From Leguminivora glycinivorella (taxonomy: Eukaryota > Arthropoda > Insecta > Lepidoptera > Tortricidae), in the NCBI RefSeq assembly GCF_023078275.1, contig NC_062990.1, positions 10,741,549 through 10,805,548 on the forward strand: DNA of 64,000 nt, in the 5' to 3' direction. The stretch's first letter is position 1. Each line of letters starts with the position of its first letter. Position numbers and translations under genes: made by a program. Below the pieces are notes generated by a model. That model saw only the letters and a program-made list of their open reading frames with translations. It did no database searches and was not told the origin of the DNA. Positions 11,388 to 22,830 of the stretch are shown piece after piece.

Positions 11388-11645
11388 TTAATAAATAAAT
11401 AAATATTATAGGACATTCTTACATAGATTGATTGAGACCCACGGTAAGCTCAAGAAGGCTTGTGTTGTGGGTACTCAGACTACGATATATTTAATATACA
11501 AATACTTACATACATAGAAAACATCCATGACTTAGGAACAAATATCTATGCTCATCACACTAATAAATGCCCTTACCGGGATTCGAACCCGGGACCGTGG
11601 CGTAGCAGGCAGAGTCACTACCGATTGCGCCAGACCGGTCGCATA
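11388..11645 (-). mobile_element. tRNA-derived SINE (family A)
   Basis: On the minus strand: an A-box-like region, B box gggttcgaatcccggt, then catttattagtgtgatgagc, and a tail of (aataaat). The tRNA-like head lies at about 11565-11641. Other copies: 16274, 26764, 40017, 47744. Confidence 0.75.
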
Positions 11646-11904
11646 CAAGTTCGTACGTTTCATCCTCGTAGTATATTATGATGTCTGTTATAAGTAGGTA
11701 CTACATGTACCCATTTCTTTTTATCGAAAATGCACGTCATTCCATTTTCCATCCCTTTGATAAATAATCGGTTGATGTTTTATTGATGATTAGAATTTCT
11801 GATTTATATATTCGATATACGCTGAATCATATTTGTAAAAAGGTTCCTCTTAAGGCGAACTTGCCTCATGAGTCGAAAATAGATACTGTTTATTATAACA
11901 AATT

Positions 11905-12120
11905 AAAGCATAACCTAACCTAAAAATAAAACCTAACCTTAACCTTAAAATTTTGAACGAAACCCCCGACATGGTGGATTTTCATGAAACATGGCTAAGA
12001 ACACTCCCGACTAACTCAGCTTTCAAACAAAACAAAACTAAATCTAAATCGGTTCATCCGTTCAGGAGCTACGATGCTACAGACAGACACACAAACAGAC
12101 ACGAACTTATAACACCCAAT
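11905..12120 (-). repeat. TCTG-family repeat, minus strand
   Basis: Starts aacctaaccttaaccttaaa, contains catggctaagaacactcccg, and ends cgaacttataacaccc. The microsatellite is nearly lost (cagacagacac only). Confidence 0.7.
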
Positions 12121-12429
12121 ATTTAAAGTCGCATTTTGTTAGTTCTCTGAAATATAAATACATATAAAACACTCACTACGGTCTATTCAATCTCTCGGCA
12201 CATACTTTAATAATAAAACAAAGCGTCTCACCTTAAGACGCAGGTGTTACTTTTCTGAACGAAATCTACATATTACGTAGGCTTGAAATATTTGTGATAC
12301 GTCTCAAAATTTTGGGAGGTACTGTTGTAAATAATTGGGGTCGTGATTCTGAATGTTAAAAATGTATAAAATATCGGTTTCCAATGGCACTGATATGAAA
12401 ATCGTGAAATAAACACGGGCCACCGGTAT

Positions 12430-12622
12430 GGCCACTCCCGCTCCCCGCCATCCCCCCCATCGGTTACCTCATAGTTACCGCCTGTCAAAAACGCGAACAG
12501 TCGACCTGTCATATGTCACTCATACAAGCATGGTACGCGTTCACCTACACAAGCTTAGAATATGTGCTAGGAATGTGCCTCTTTCATATATTTGATCGCC
12601 AGTGTACGAGGTGTGGGTCTTC
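12430..12622 (+). repeat. Dispersed repeat with a partner at 35168
   Basis: Shares cggttacctca, ttaccgcctgtcaaaaacgc, catacaagcatggtacgcgt and tgatcgccagtgt with 35168-35363 in the same orientation. Non-coding; family unknown. Confidence 0.6.
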
Positions 12623-12765
12623 ATTATTCATGGGGTTGCAAAGTCTCAAACGGCTTGGGCAGCGTTTTCGATTATAGCATGGTTTTTCTAACTTGATTAG
12701 CAAATATCGTTACATTTTTAACTACCTAATTAACACAAAACGTGTATTAAATTAACCGATGAAGC

Positions 12766-13060
12766 GCTGATGGCCTAGCGGTAAGAGCGTGCGACTTTCA
12801 ATGCGGAGGTTCGAACCCCGGTTCGTACCAATGAGTTTTTCGAAACTTATGTGCGAAATGTCATTTGATATTTGCCAGTCGCTTTATGGTGAAGGAAAAC
12901 ATCGTGAGGAAACCGGACTAATTCCAATAAGGCCTACCCTTGGGGTTGGAAGGTCAGATGACAGTCGCTTTCGTAAAACTAGTGCCTACGTCAAATCTTG
13001 GGATTAGGTGTCACAGCGGACCCCAGGCTCCCATGAGGCATGACTCACGCCGCATGAGTA
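12766..13060 (+). mobile_element. SINE family B, near full length
   Basis: A box tggcctagcggtaagag, B box ggttcgaaccccgg, then the body gatatttgccagtcgctt and gaaggaaaacatcgtgagga, ending at gaccccaggctcccatgagg. It is the second-best copy after 57722. The ORF over it is not a gene. Confidence 0.75.
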
Positions 13061-13429
13061 CCAAATTACTTTACTCACTGTTGTAATTAAACCGAATGAA
13101 AATGCGAACAGTAGTTTTAGAGCTTATCGCGAACATACACACACACGGACAGTTCTTGAATAAAGATGAATAAGAAGACTTTTCTCTTACAGAAATACGC
13201 TCGCTCACATATAAAAAAGTAAAAATATTTCAAGAATTCACGGCAGATATTTTCCGATTTTCCCCTCGGGACCTTCGGGGAAAGTCGTGGCCTCTTTATC
13301 CTCCCTTGTCTCCCTTGGGCTCAGCTGTGGCTTACAATCACGTGTGCGTAATTTTATTTTGCGAGTTTTCGCCGGTATTTATTAGTACATAGTGGAAGAT
13401 TTTTAACAGTATCACAGCTTTAACGCTCC

Positions 13430-13605
13430 TGTCCTGGACCCGAAGCCGAGTGGCATTTCTGCGACGCGAAACGCCACCGAAACGCCGCAGAAATGTACTC
13501 TGGCTCTGTCGCGCCCATACGCAAGAGCGATAGAGATAGATAGCTACGAAAGAGATATTATCGTGAGCGTTTGTGCATTGGGCTACGCACACAGTTAAGG
13601 CTCGA
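13430..13605 (-). mobile_element. Palindromic MITE family D
   Basis: Ends agccgagtggcatttctgcg and gtgcattgggctacgcacac. Internal words atagagatagatagctacga and ctctgtcgcgccc. It belongs to the family whose best copies are 35731-35886 and 54275-54430. Confidence 0.65.
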
Positions 13606-13904
13606 ACATGTGGAAAATATTTCAGTTGTTCTACTAAGTCGAAATAGCGACATCTTTCGATCCATTTTAGAAGATTAAATATTTTCAGAGGAACGGATCG
13701 AAGCGTGCGAGTGTGTAGTTTCGACATGATCAAAATGTTGTTGTCTAATGCTTACAAATTTTCTTTTTCAATATCATAACATATTAACTTTTTGTGAATT
13801 AAATCATAACTAGTGCTAACTTTAGAACTCGCTGTCAAAGCGGTGTGGTAAAGTTAAAGGGTAACGCAAGGAGAATTTTGGTGACCTAGTATTAATTTTA
13901 ACCA

Positions 13905-14095
13905 AAGACATATGTAACTATGGATAAAGTCTAAGAAAAAACGTACCTCAAAGCCATAGAGAAAAAGGTACGGTGGTCTAGATAGCGTTACACCTTTGGG
14001 CTCTTATATTGATATTTGACATTTTAACACATATCTAGCTAACAATACATGGGCCAAATTGTCAAAACTGAGGTTCAAAAGTTTTTAGGTGTAAG
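13905..14095 (+). repeat. Dispersed repeat of the 1935/52320 family
   Basis: Shares gaaaaaggtacggtggtcta, gatatttgacattttaacac and caaaactgaggttcaaaagt with 1935-2220, 52320-52610 and (reversed) 54835-55125. Non-coding. Confidence 0.65.
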
Positions 14096-14685
14096 TAAGT
14101 TAATTATTGGAAACGTGCATGAAGGAGTTAGGCATTGTCACAAATACCCCTAATCTAAATACCAATGACCAAGATTCATAATTTGTGGCGGACGTTGCCT
14201 TGCCACTAATTATACTGATAAGTTTTCAAACAAAAAAACATACACACAACACGGGAAAAAAACATCAACCACGCATAACCACCATCACCAGCATCACCAG
14301 TCACGAATTTGATCATACGTATAATTTTGTAATTGGGTTTCTTATGTGCTATAAAGAATGTATTTATTTAAAAGGTTGACGAATTCTGAATAGTATTTTG
14401 ACAGTGACATAAGTGACATTGACAGCTAAGTGACATTGACGTATCTGTCGTAGTTTTTTTGGACTCGAATTAGCGTTTGGAGTATATAATACTCGATGAT
14501 TTTTTGATTTTGACGTACTGCATTTACAAAAAGTAGGCACTGTGAATACTGTGATGCGCGCGTGCTCGATGGAATCTATCCACAGAGGCGCCATTAATAT
14601 TGTATTCGCAGTTTTACGGCTTAAAACGGTACGGTCACTTAGCATAAATACCGCCATCGCCACCTCTTGTCATTTATAAGTAGTA
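14096..14685. other. No gene seen
   Basis: Contains clustered gtgacattgacag words (14400-14440) without a regular period. The ORFs here have no supporting features. Confidence 0.3.
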
Positions 14686-14806
14686 TATAGGCCACTATAG
14701 AACTATGTCATAGCGACGTTATACATCAGATTGTAAGAAATCTCTTACTGCTTGTCATTTTGACATGGTTGTAGAGTGGCCTAGGGTTCCAATTGGTTTA
14801 CTATAC
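14686..14806. mobile_element. Palindromic MITE (caaccaattgg family), truncated copy
   Basis: Central cagattgtaagaaatctctt and the right end gagtggcctagggttccaat are shared with 54491-54633. The left inverted end is shortened. The better copies suggest a TA target site. Confidence 0.6.
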
Positions 14807-14876
14807 ATGCACCGAAGAGAAGTTTCCTAACTTGCGAATGTACTCATGAAAAGTTATGGGTACGAGAGACCGGGGC

Positions 14877-15072
14877 TAGCTGACTATAGAGGTTGAATAA
14901 CTATTAAAAAATTGAGCCAAAAATCAAACTTGAGTCAACCAGTGAGGTAAGAAAGTCCGTCACCTCCCCCCGCTCAGTCACCAGTGAGCCTTTCGTACCT
15001 CATATCGTATCACTGGTTGGCTCAAGTTTGATTTTGGCTCAATTTTTTAATAGTTAGTCAACCCATAGTCAA
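14877..15072. mobile_element. Fold-back element
   Basis: Arms of about 60-75 bases: taactattaaaaaattgagc at 14898 is repeated inverted at about 15037-15056, and tgactatagaggttga pairs with tcaacccatagtca. The loop holds cacctccccccgctcagtca. Non-coding. Confidence 0.65.
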
Positions 15073-15300
15073 CTGAACATTTCTTTTTTTTGCCATTTTT
15101 TTATTTTGATTGTTTTAGGGAATTTTAGATCAATTGTAGGTACGTAGAATCACGAGTAGGTACATTCAATTTCACTGGGATATAAAAAGTGTCACAGAAT
15201 TCCCATACATTTTTGTTACTTTGATCTTTTGTTACCCCATACACCCCGTACAACATGTACGGAAAATGGTAACAAAATAGGAAAAAATCGTATGGGACGC

Positions 15301-15906
15301 TTTTTTAGGGTTCCGTAGTCAACTAGGAACCCTTATAGTTTCGCCATGTCTGTCTGTCCGTCCGTCCGTCCGTCCGTCCGTCCGTCCGTCCGTCCGTCCG
15401 TCCGTCCGTCCGTCCGTCCGTCCGTCCGTCCGTCCGTCCGTCCGTCCGTCCGTCCGTCCGCGGATAATCTCAGTAACCGTTAGCAGTAGAAATATCAATC
15501 ACGCAAACAAAGTGCAAAAATAAAAAATGGAAAAAAATGTTTTATTAGGGTACCCCCCCTACATGTAAAGTGGGGGCTGATATTTTTTTTCATTCCAACC
15601 CCAACGTGTGATATATTGTTGGATAGGTATTTAAAAATGAATAAGGGTTTACTAAGATCGTTTTTTGATAATATTAATATTTTCGGAAATAATCGCTTCC
15701 AAAGGAAAAAAAAGTGCGTCCCCCCCCTCTAACTTTTGAACCATATGTTTAAAAAATATGAAAAAAAATCACAAAAGTAGAACTTTATAAAGACTTTCTA
15801 GGAAAATTGTTTTGAACTTAATAGGTTCAGTAGTTTTTGAGAAAAATACGGAAAACTACGGAACCCTACACTGAGCGTGGCCCGACACGCTCTTGGCCGG
15901 TTTTTT
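15301..15906 (+). repeat. TCCG-microsatellite dispersed repeat, copy 1
   Basis: Starts ttttagggttccgtagtcaa, has a tract of about 105 bases of TCCG (15353-15459), and ends with a hairpin gagcgtggcccgacacgctc followed by ttggccggtttttt. The same structure recurs at 42777-43296 with a much shorter tract. Non-coding. Confidence 0.75.
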
Positions 15907-16066
15907 AAATATTAGGATTGAAAAAGCTAGTATAATTCTGAGTAGAAATATCATTTTTTTTAAATCCCATTTCATAAAAAAAAGAGAAATACTTATACCA
16001 ATAATCACAACGTAGATTTGCATCTCCTGTCATCGTATGAATAACAGACTTATATCATACATCTGA

Positions 16067-16165
16067 CCCTTTAGCACAACTTGCCTTGTCGCGCGTGAGT
16101 CCATACATCAAGCGCGACTTCAAGTATGGACTCGCGCGCGACAAGGCAAGTTATGCTAGGGGGGC
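16067..16165. mobile_element. Short hairpin MITE, copy 1
   Basis: Nearly perfect arms (agcacaacttgccttgtcgc with its inverse at about 16138-16156) around a short loop. A second copy sits at 33402-33500. No target-site duplication is clear. Confidence 0.7.
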
Positions 16166-16273
16166 TTGTGCTATGAAAACTGACATGTAAGTAAAGATTG
16201 TGCTGCATAATGTATAGTATAGCCGCCCGTATCATATTCGACAACTTCTTATAGATTCAACGTTTTTTTACGA

Positions 16274-16520
16274 GCGGTCTGGCTCAGTCGGTAGTGACCC
16301 CGCCTGCTAAGCCGCGGTCCCGGGTTCGAATACCGGTAAAGGCATTTATTTGTGTGATGATCACAGATATTTGTTACTAAGTCATGGATGTTTTCTATGT
16401 ATATAAGTATGTATTTATCTATTTAAGTATTGTATATCGTCGCTTAGCACCCATAGTGCAAGCTTTGCTTAGGGCTAAGTTGATCTGTGTAAGTTGTCTT
16501 CAATATTTATTTATTTATTT
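16274..16520 (+). mobile_element. SINE family A
   Basis: tRNA-like head with A box tggctcagtcggtagtg and B box gggttcgaataccgg, then gtcatggatgttttctatgt and ggctaagttgatctgtgtaa, ending in (ttta)n. The overlapping 69-residue ORF is not a gene. Confidence 0.75.
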
Positions 16521-16539
16521 ACTTTTGCACGTTGTAATT

Positions 16540-16660
16540 TTTCCACCGTCACCCGTTGACCGCGAACGCTGTAAAGTGTTCGAAACGTCGTGATGAATTT
16601 AAAATTCATTACCTTTAGGTACGCGATATAATCCGTTTCCATACTTTTATTTCTTAAGTA
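16540..16660 (+). mobile_element. Possible Penelope-like element 3' tail
   Basis: The phrase gtgttcgaaacgtcgtgatg followed by acgcgatataatccgtttcc resembles the post-stop region of Penelope-like elements as I recall it. There is no coding part. Weak, by analogy with 37890-38640. Confidence 0.25.
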
Positions 16661-16682
16661 AACTAATTGCATTTCTTATAGG

Positions 16683-16830
16683 TATCATCATCATCATCAT
16701 CATATCAGCCCCTTATCGCCCACTGCTGAGCATAGGCCTCTCTTCTAGTACGCCACTCGTCCCGGTCCTGAGCTAGTCTCATCCAGTTGTGACCCGCAAT
16801 TTTCCGGATGTGCTAACCACCGTTATGAGA
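16683..16830 (-). mobile_element. LINE 3' end with ATG-repeat tail
   Basis: (tcatca)n followed by cgcccactgctgagcatagg is the antisense of a LINE end (protein end YAQQW, then (atg)n). Similar sense-strand copies lie at 38640-38760 and 51660-51796. Confidence 0.55.
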
Positions 16831-17299
16831 TTCGGCCGTATTAAATTTTCACACTGTATACGTAATAGTGTCAACTACAAATGTCAGTATCAGTTAGAGA
16901 TATTTTCAGTTCATTGGTTCGCAAAATGGACGCAAATACTTGTAAGTTTATTTAAATAATCCATGGGCATCGAAATTTGAACAGTATCGTCCAGCAGTAA
17001 GGTTGAAATGAAGGTATTTTTTTAAACCTGACAGTATCATAGTTAATTATTTGAAATTCTAATTTAAAGTTTTGAAGACGTAGATGCTTTTTACTAGAAT
17101 AATAATATTTTTATAATTTAAACCTTGAATAGTGAGGTCAATGAACTTGGAATTATAGGACTAGCTGTTGCTGTTGCCACAGAATATATGAATATGATAG
17201 TACAAGTACAGAATGCTCACTGCTTTGATGTTCACAACTTAACTGTTATTTTAAGTTACCTTTTATCAAAATGTTTCCATGAAATTAAAAACGTGTAAA
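16831..17299. other. No gene seen
   Basis: AT-rich sequence without a supported frame or repeat. Confidence 0.3.
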
Positions 17300-17475
17300 T
17301 AGAAATGTTTGAGTAGAACCGATGGATTCTCGAAAACCGGTTCAAGGCGGGGCGGGGCGCACGGGGAGAGGGAAACTGCCGGGACGAGTACGTCACAGTA
17401 ACATCACGTGACGCGCTCGTCGGCCGGTACAATATCTTTAGACTCAGGGGGTCCCCTTTTCTCTGCAGCTGACTG
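17300..17475 (+). repeat. Dispersed repeat with a partner at 34060
   Basis: gaaaaccggttcaaggcggg, cacgtgacgcgctcg, gatct/tatctttag and ctctgcagctgact are matched by 34060-34215. GC-rich, non-coding. Confidence 0.5.
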
Positions 17476-17516
17476 TACCATAATATTATCAGTGCTACAC
17501 AATCATGAATAGCAAG

Positions 17517-17660
17517 TTAATATTATAAATAGGAAAGTGTGTGTGTCTGTTTGTATGTCCGTCTTTCACTGCAAAACGGAGCGACAAATTAACGTGTTTT
17601 TTTAAGTGGAGATAGTTGAAGGGATGGAGAGTGACATAGGCTACTTTTGTGTCTGTCTGA
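17517..17660 (+). mobile_element. LINE-like 3' end (family C), partial
   Basis: Runs from aatattataaataggaaagt to gggatggagagtgacatagg, where the family continues in other copies. Confidence 0.6.
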
Positions 17661-17735
17661 CGCGAACGAAGGCTTTTTTATAATTTCTCAAATAGATCGC
17701 ACACGAGCAGCTGACCACGGTCGTCACGACTGTAA

Positions 17736-17875
17736 CGCCGTGTCTTGCGTGGACGATGGTCGCGCGACCGTCGCCGTCGCGTCTCATACTTCCATATCGA
17801 TAAGGTTTGATTTCGTATGCGTCGCATCGCCGTCGCGCGACCATCGCGCGACCGTCGCCCACGCAAGCTACGGCG
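17736..17875 (-). mobile_element. Palindromic MITE, 140 bp, copy 3
   Basis: Same family as 3314-3453 in the opposite orientation by its asymmetric centre. TAA lies on both sides (17733-17735, 17876-17878). Confidence 0.8.
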
Positions 17876-18186
17876 TAAGGGCGGCGAGTGCGCGGCCGCC
17901 GGCATATACCTACTTATAGCTCGGCGAAAGAATCGCGGAGTGAGAAAATTGCCGTACGTAATATTACCTGTACCACGAAAAATATGATAAATCATATTTC
18001 AAAAAAGATATTTAAATTATTAAATGCATTTTCATATCGCTCGACGACATATTAATCTACAAGAGCTGCATGCTATTAAAACTCCAGCCATCTTGATTAC
18101 ACGTCATAAAGTGACTGTTACACTGGCGATAAATTAATAAGCTTTTTGAAGTATAGATATCTGCTCACTGGATGAAGCAAAAAACG

Positions 18187-18345
18187 CTGATGACCTAGTG
18201 GTTACAGCGTGTGACCGTGTGAAGTCGCGGGTTCAAACCCCGGCTCTTACCAGTGAGTTTCAATGTACTAATAATGTACGAAATATTATTTGATACTCGT
18301 ATTTTCGAGTCCCTTCTCGGTGAAGGAAAACATCTCGAGAAAACT
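18187..18345 (+). mobile_element. SINE family B, 3'-shortened
   Basis: A box gacctagtggttacag, B box gggttcaaaccccggct, body to gtgaaggaaaacatctcgag, then unrelated sequence. Confidence 0.65.
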
Positions 18346-18734
18346 TTTGCAGCACTATCTCAAGAATATAATTCTCGGGTCAAATAAGGTTTTCACCAAG
18401 AAAAGGGTGCAAAATTCAAATTTTTTGTAGCACCACAAAAATTCGCGCCTATATTTAATTTTTGATTTGCTGTCCACACGCTGTCCATTTTTAGCGATAA
18501 AAATGGATTGACAAAATTTAGAAGCTTTTTGACGGCAGTTTTTGAGTAAAGTTGCTGAATCTAATAAATGTAGTCTGCATATTATCGTGGTTAGAGGTAA
18601 ATGGAACAATGTTATTTTTTTATTGTTTTCGTTATCCGATCTCATAATCATGGGTAGTAAATTAATGTACTTACAACATGCGAGGAGCGCTTCAAAATGT
18701 TTGTACCTACTCGTAAATATTTTTTACTAAATAC

Positions 18735-18869
18735 CAGTGGCGTAGCGTCGATACAACGCGATTCCCAACGGGTTCCCTAAAATTCTGCAGTATCTGTAGA
18801 AGTCCATACAAAACAGATCCCAAAAACCCCTCCGGCTTTACCAACAAAAAATTTCACGCGTCGCCACTG
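18735..18869 (+). mobile_element. hAT-type MITE, 135 bp
   Basis: Ends CAGTGGCG ... CGCCACTG. It is flanked by a perfect 8-bp direct repeat CTAAATAC (18727-18734 and 18870-18877). The 8-bp duplication and CAGTG-type ends are the hAT signature. A related copy is at 34884-35026. Confidence 0.85.
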
Positions 18870-18877
18870 CTAAATAC

Positions 18878-19358
18878 ATCAGAGCTCGAAAGCTTAAAAA
18901 AGCTCGGCCACACACGCACAGCCGAAACCGCTGGCTCTAGATATCCCAAATTTGGCACGTATGTTCCTTATAAGGTGTAGAGGAGCACTAGGAAGGATTT
19001 TTCAAAATTCACCTCTTAAGGCGATGAAATGGGGATCCAAAGTTTGCATGGGAAAACAAGATTACGTACACGGGCGAAGCAGCGGGAACAAGCTAGTTCA
19101 TCAATAAAGATAAAGATAAAAAAAATTTCATGAAAATTACATAACATGTACGGATAATAATTATGTACATATCCGACACAATAACACTAAGAACAAATGA
19201 GCCAAAAATTTTGATCACGAAACGGAGCTAACTCAGCATTATGCTACTAGCCATGTAGCCAGCGCGGATCTTCCGTATGGCCCATGTGGTGATGAACCAG
19301 CCTATTCCTAGCCAACGCGTGTTTCTGACGAAGCTCCTCGTCATAGAGCAAAATGAGC
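18878..19358. other. No gene seen
   Basis: Includes a stretch with cacgggcgaagcagcgggaacaagctag (19057-19084), a LINE-tail-like phrase similar to the family C end. Nothing else is identifiable. Confidence 0.3.
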
Positions 19359-19613
19359 AATTGTGTCGCTTAACTTCAAAACTGCAAAATTATCTTTCAG
19401 ATCATGTTATATTTTTTATACCGGGTGCCCGGTAATTAATGGACAACTATTTAACCACCAAGAGTGCACCTTATATTGGTCCAGAAAATCGACATTAAGG
19501 TTTAGTAAAAGTGGCCTGGTTTTCGAGATTTTCACACTTTTTAACATTTTAGGTAGTATTATAGAGGTCCTGGATAAGTCCAAACACGACTGCAACTTAC
19601 TAGCGAAGTAGTC

Positions 19614-20102
19614 ATGAATATTATAATGAGAAAACTTAACATTTGTTTCCCTGTTAAAAAAATATCAAACTCATCATGCTCTAATAGTTATGTAGACGAA
19701 GAAATAACGAATTTAAAATACCTTTTACACGAAACCATGCACTTGCAGTCCAAGTTCCCGTCTAATACCGAACTAAGCGGGTTTGCCGCAGACCTTTCCA
19801 TTCGATACGACTTGTTATTAAAACACAAACGTACTATGTTTTACTCTGAACAAATTCGCAACAACCCTAACAAGTCGAAACAAATGTGGAAAGTTATAAA
19901 TTCGGAGCTAGGGCGCGGGACCCGCGAGCGCTTAGACTATACCGACCATATTAAGAACGTCGATGGCAGACCATTCGATAGTAAACAGACCCTAGTAAAC
20001 GCTCTAAACGCAGAGTTTATAGCCGCGGCGAGCAGATGCGGCGCCCCGGCAGCCAGCCTGCCGCAAGCCTGCGCCGCGCTACACGGAAAAAAAATATTTT
20101 AA
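19614..20102 (+). CDS. Retrotransposon pol, endonuclease-RT linker part
   Basis: The frame up to 20079 belongs to the retrotransposon. Residues about 70-105 (KRTMFYSEQIRNNPNKSKQM, then W-K-V-I-N) match the linker that precedes reverse transcriptase in LINE proteins (the K..YY...I......K..W..I pattern). The last 7 residues come from the inserted DNA transposon. The frame is open upstream only to stops near 19575, so the start shown is simply the first ATG after truncation. Not expected to be functional. Confidence 0.75.
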   Translation: MNIIMRKLNICFPVKKISNSSCSNSYVDEEITNLKYLLHETMHLQSKFPSNTELSGFAADLSIRYDLLLKHKRTMFYSEQIRNNPNKSKQMWKVINSELGRGTRERLDYTDHIKNVDGRPFDSKQTLVNALNAEFIAAASRCGAPAASLPQACAALHGKKIF

Positions 20103-20399
20103 TAATACTACCAGAACGTTTAGTAAAATAGATTTATCGTAACTGATACTACAATCTCGTAATAAAAACAACTGTATTGTTACGTTTACTATATTTTGAA
20201 TTCAATAGAACTAAGCAAACATTAATATGCACTAAACAGTTCTGTTTGAATTACATATACGAGAACTCTAGTTTTATTTACAACTAATAGAATAAAGGTT
20301 ACGATAATTCTATTAACAAGAAGCTTCTTGTAATGCCAAAAAAATAAAAATTATCTTTACAATCTTAATCTTAGCGGTTACTATCACAGTATACTTCCT

Positions 20400-20905
20400 G
20401 TAACTTTTTTATACGTTGCCATTACTTTGTAGTTCTCGTAAAGAAATAAAAAGAATATTCTTGTAATGTAAACTCAACGAAGAGTTATATTTAAAAATAT
20501 TAAGTTTGTATAAATATGTACGCATCGCTGTCAACTCTATTATTTGTATCGTAGCGAATGCCATTGCAGTATAGTTGATATGACTGTTTTATAAGTTGGT
20601 ATTACTTTGCAGCTCTTGTAAATAATGACAATAATATTCTCGTAATGTATACTGGTGAACAAATAGTTCTGTTGAAAAAGTATTTAGTTAGTATAAATAT
20701 GTGTTTCGTTTTTGTAACGAAACGCCATGTTTAAGTACCATTGTATATCTTAGTGAATGCTATAGCAGTATAGTTGATTTTACTTTGCGCCTCTTGTAAA
20801 AAATAACAATGATATTCTCGTAATATACACCGAAAAATAATTGTTATAACAAAAATATTGTCCGCATAAATAAATGTTTTGCTTGTGTAACGAAACGCAA
20901 TGTTT
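20400..20905. repeat. Degenerate subterminal tandem repeats, about 180-bp period
   Basis: Three related blocks begin near 20405, 20583 and 20771, each with a tactttg(t/c)(a/g)gttctcgtaaa-like phrase followed by aatattct(t/c)gtaatgta. Similar ctttacaagaat words recur near the right end (23010-23300) as two units with tctagtaatacac. Such arrays are typical transposase-binding regions in large DNA transposons; that role is inference. Confidence 0.5.
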
Positions 20906-21039
20906 TGCGGCGTGGTCGGCGGCCATTTACGTGTCATGAGAGATCACGCGTGGACGCGGATCGCAATAGGTTATATTATTTATCGTTAAACGTACTCACT
21001 ACGTATTATCCATTCGTTTGGTAGTTTCCATTTTAGGAA

Positions 21040-22183
21040 ATGGATGAAGAGGTGCAAAAACTCTTGCAAGGATGGGAGATGGCAGAGTTGGCAAAAGCAG
21101 GTGAGTCACATACCGTACATGTAGAACTTAGTAGATAATTAGAATGGTGAGTAAAAAGGCATTTAATGTTGTATTCATTTTACATTGCATACAAATTCAT
21201 ACGACATTACGTGGGCAAAATCTAAATACTGAACTAATAAGGACTGTCCACGATAAAAAGTGGTCATACATAACATGATAAATCTTTCTTCCTGAATGCA
21301 CATTTTGAAGCAATATTATATTTTGATAAATCTGTATACATAAAACTATATAATAATTAAAGCTATTCCTTATAATGCTTTAGTGTGTCTGAGGTTTCGC
21401 CGAATGTATACCATCAAGCATTTCATTTCTTGTACAGTGTTTTTTAACAAACTTCACACGCTTCCTGGCACAATTTTATAAATATTTATATTTTTATAAG
21501 CTATTTTACACACATTAGAATGACATCTTAGCAGACAAAAAAATACTTTTTCAAACTCATTTCGACTTTTGGTAGTCAGGAAGACTTTCTACTCCAAGCA
21601 CTGACAGTTGTTTTTGTATGGAGAGCCAAAAAGTGTCAAAAATTCGAATTCAGCAAAGTTAGAAAATCTCAGTACTTTCTTCATCTGATTACAATCAGAA
21701 AAATTATTACTATCGTAAAATCAGTATGTAATAGGGTATATTTTGGCTATTATAATTAAACATTAAAAAAATATTTTTGTCATTAAAACTGTTGTACTTA
21801 AAGACTGCAAGAAGACACTGTACAAAAAAATATTGTTATCATGAGATACATACTGCTAAAATTCATAGGCCACCTAAAGTTTATAATTTGTTTGTATTTT
21901 TATAATGTAGTTTAATATCTACAAATTATTTGACAAACATGCTGCTTATAAATTCTCATTATTCTCAAGATTTACCATGTTATATATGACCACTTTTTAT
22001 CGTGGACAGTCTTTATTTATATCTGAAGTGGACGTAGAATATTACTTAATGTAAAATTTATTCATAGACATTTTAATGTCTTTTTCAGATGATTTACAAT
22101 GGTTGCAAGTTTCCTGTGACCCATGCCATACTGTGGAACAAAAGTGGAAAAATTCTGCAAAATATAAATTTTGGACGAAATGA
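21040..22183 (+). CDS. Candidate two-exon small protein inside the DNA transposon
   Basis: Exon 1 (21040-21100) starts ATGGATGAAGAGG and reads MDEEVQKLLQGWEMAELAKA, then meets a consensus donor GTGAGT. Exon 2 (22089-22183) follows tgtctttttcag and continues in frame as D-D-L-Q-W-L-Q to a TGA, about 51 residues in total. The N-terminus resembles the first helix of SAM-like domains that often start insect transposon or zinc-finger proteins (weak resemblance). A second acceptor at 22288 (atttactttcag) offers another 3' exon. It may be the surviving 5' end of a lost larger gene. Confidence 0.4.
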
Positions 22184-22405
22184 AGGACGGTTCTATTAAC
22201 ACTGACGAATATATGAACAAAGTCTTGCACTAAGGATCGTTGAAATATATTTTTTAACAAATTATATAATTATTTTATTTACTTTCAGATTCACCAATTT
22301 TCACCGCTCATAGCATCCATTCCATATGCTGGGTGACCCAGGTTTCCGGATCCCAGTTTCAACTCTAGGCTTCTGTCTCTTGGAACTGGTCCTAGCAACC
22401 TGCAT

Positions 22406-22830
22406 TTTTATCGGTAGGTACCTATGAATTTGTCTGTGCACTGTATAGACAACTAACATTTCTTGTAAATGTAAGAAAAGGTTTGTTGTCTATACAAGGT
22501 GGTACAGTAGGATTAAAGGCTGAGCCACGCCAGATACGTGTACGTAGACGTGCGCGTAGCGTACGCGGTGTAAATGACGAATCCTCATTAGAGATTACAC
22601 CGCTTGTGTGACGTGTTTCCCGTGTGTGTCTAGCGGTGTATCATCTCTTTTGAAGATTCGTACTTTACAGCGCGCACGCCACGCACACGTCTACGTACAC
22701 GTATCTGGCGTGGCTCGGCCTTTAATCCTACTGAACCACCTTGTATAGACAACAAACCTTTTTTTACATTTACAAGAAATGTTAGTTGTCTATACAGTGC
22801 ACAGACAAATTCATAGGTACCGATAAAAAT
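22406..22830. mobile_element. Palindromic MITE nested in the DNA transposon
   Basis: Long arms: tttttatcggtaggtaccta at about 22406 is matched inverted by taggtaccgataaaaa near 22816-22831. The arms continue through gacaactaacatttcttgta, aggattaaaggc and gccacgccagatacgtgtac. The arms are about 185 bases around a gtgtaaatgacg-rich centre. The 94-residue minus ORF across it is not a gene. Confidence 0.75.

Noticed and set aside
18355..18651. 98-residue minus ORF
   Set aside because: No domain, splice signal or repeat-family support; composition is compatible with chance in AT-rich DNA.
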